A DNA stretch of 64,000 bases, taken from Channallabes apus (Eukaryota > Chordata > Actinopteri > Siluriformes > Clariidae). The notes beneath the pieces were generated by a model. It had not been told where the DNA came from and did not search any database. It saw only the letters and a list, made by a program, of their open reading frames with translations. Shown one piece after another: positions 63,592 to 64,000 of the stretch. Position numbers and translations under genes: made by a program. Positions within the stretch are counted from its first letter, which is position 1. Each line of letters opens with the position of its first letter. The DNA is taken from positions 28,214,804 to 28,278,803 of the forward strand of contig CM060114.1 in assembly GCA_030522415.1 (NCBI GenBank). Reading direction: 5' to 3'.

Positions 63592-63718
63592 GCCAGGGGT
63601 AGCTCAGTGGTTAAGGCTTTGGACGGTTCAGAAGAACCACCAACCCTCAACTGCTCAGATGTATAATGAGATAAAAATGTAAGTCGCTCTGGACAAGAGT
63701 GTCTGCCAAATGCCTAAA
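63592..63718 (+). repeat. tRNA-derived SINE, family 5, internally deleted
   Basis: GGGGTAGCTCAGTGGTTAAG head joined to CAACTGCTCAGATGTATAAT and GTCGCTCTGGACAAGAGTGT, matching 40263-40462 apart from a deletion of the box B region. Confidence 0.75.
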
Positions 63719-64000
63719 TATTTGTTTTTAAACAGTTTTTCAGTTTTTGAACATGCAAAGAAAAATGTTATCTGATAAATTACTTCACTTCAAAAATAAA
63801 TAAACTGTATTTCACTGATATTTTCATTACTTCTAAATATCAGAGATAGTTTACATTTGTCTTGTGTGCGACTCATGTTTTTTGTTTCCCCAGAGCAGTG
63901 TTTCCCACACATAAAGTATACAGTACTGGTAAACTGTGCATTTGGGTTTTCTGATATGTTCTGATATGATCCTTTTTAACATTTTTGCTTAATCCCGTGT

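Noticed and set aside
1..64000. CRISPR-like regularly spaced repeats
   Set aside because: All periodic sequence found is dinucleotide microsatellite or dispersed SINEs, and the DNA is vertebrate.

Overview
This is vertebrate nuclear DNA, almost certainly from a teleost fish. It is AT-rich, low in coding density and crowded with fish-type interspersed repeats: Tc1/mariner elements, tRNA-derived SINEs of the Mermaid/DANA (V-SINE) kind, hAT and piggyBac-like MITEs, LINE and LTR remnants, and long (GT)n, (CT)n and (AT)n tracts. An ostariophysan such as a catfish is plausible, but the sequence alone does not prove it. There are no operons, CRISPR arrays or other bacterial features.

One protein-coding gene is supported. 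It lies on the minus strand and spans nearly the whole window: a RERG-type Ras-like small GTPase (Ras-related and oestrogen-regulated growth inhibitor). Its four coding exons are 61022-60962, 22652-22596, 18303-18230 and 13566-13135. They join in phase through GT-AG splice sites into 207 codons plus a stop. The first intron is about 38 kb and holds most of the window. The protein keeps every G-box motif and, as expected for RERG, has no C-terminal CAAX lipidation box. It has about eight extra Ala/Gly/Ser/Thr-rich residues after the G5 motif.

Layout: 1-13134 is 3' flanking DNA with SINEs, an LTR-retroelement remnant, mariner and Tc1 relics and a piggyBac-like MITE fragment that carries a perfect oestrogen-response-element palindrome. 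13135-13566 is the last coding exon, GC- and CpG-rich. Intron 3 (13567-18229) contains a full-length but inactivated Tc1 element only 122 bp from the last exon, a mariner relic and a SINE. Intron 2 (18304-22595) holds a decayed Tc1. Intron 1 (22653-60961) holds a second, nearly identical Tc1 copy in the opposite orientation, a hAT element with a perfect 8-bp target duplication and an LTR-like segment nested inside it, a LINE reverse-transcriptase remnant, Tc1 relics of at least three other families and many SINEs. 61023-64000 is the 5' flank, with short upstream ORFs, a palindromic MITE, a SINE interrupted by other DNA and a long AT tract.

No unknown multi-gene system is visible. The points most worth following are the nuclear-receptor-type sites near an oestrogen-regulated gene family (one of them inside a transposon), the intragenic Tc1 pair, the nested and inverted SINE structures, and a marked excess of the heptamer TACAGTA/TACTGTA through the window.
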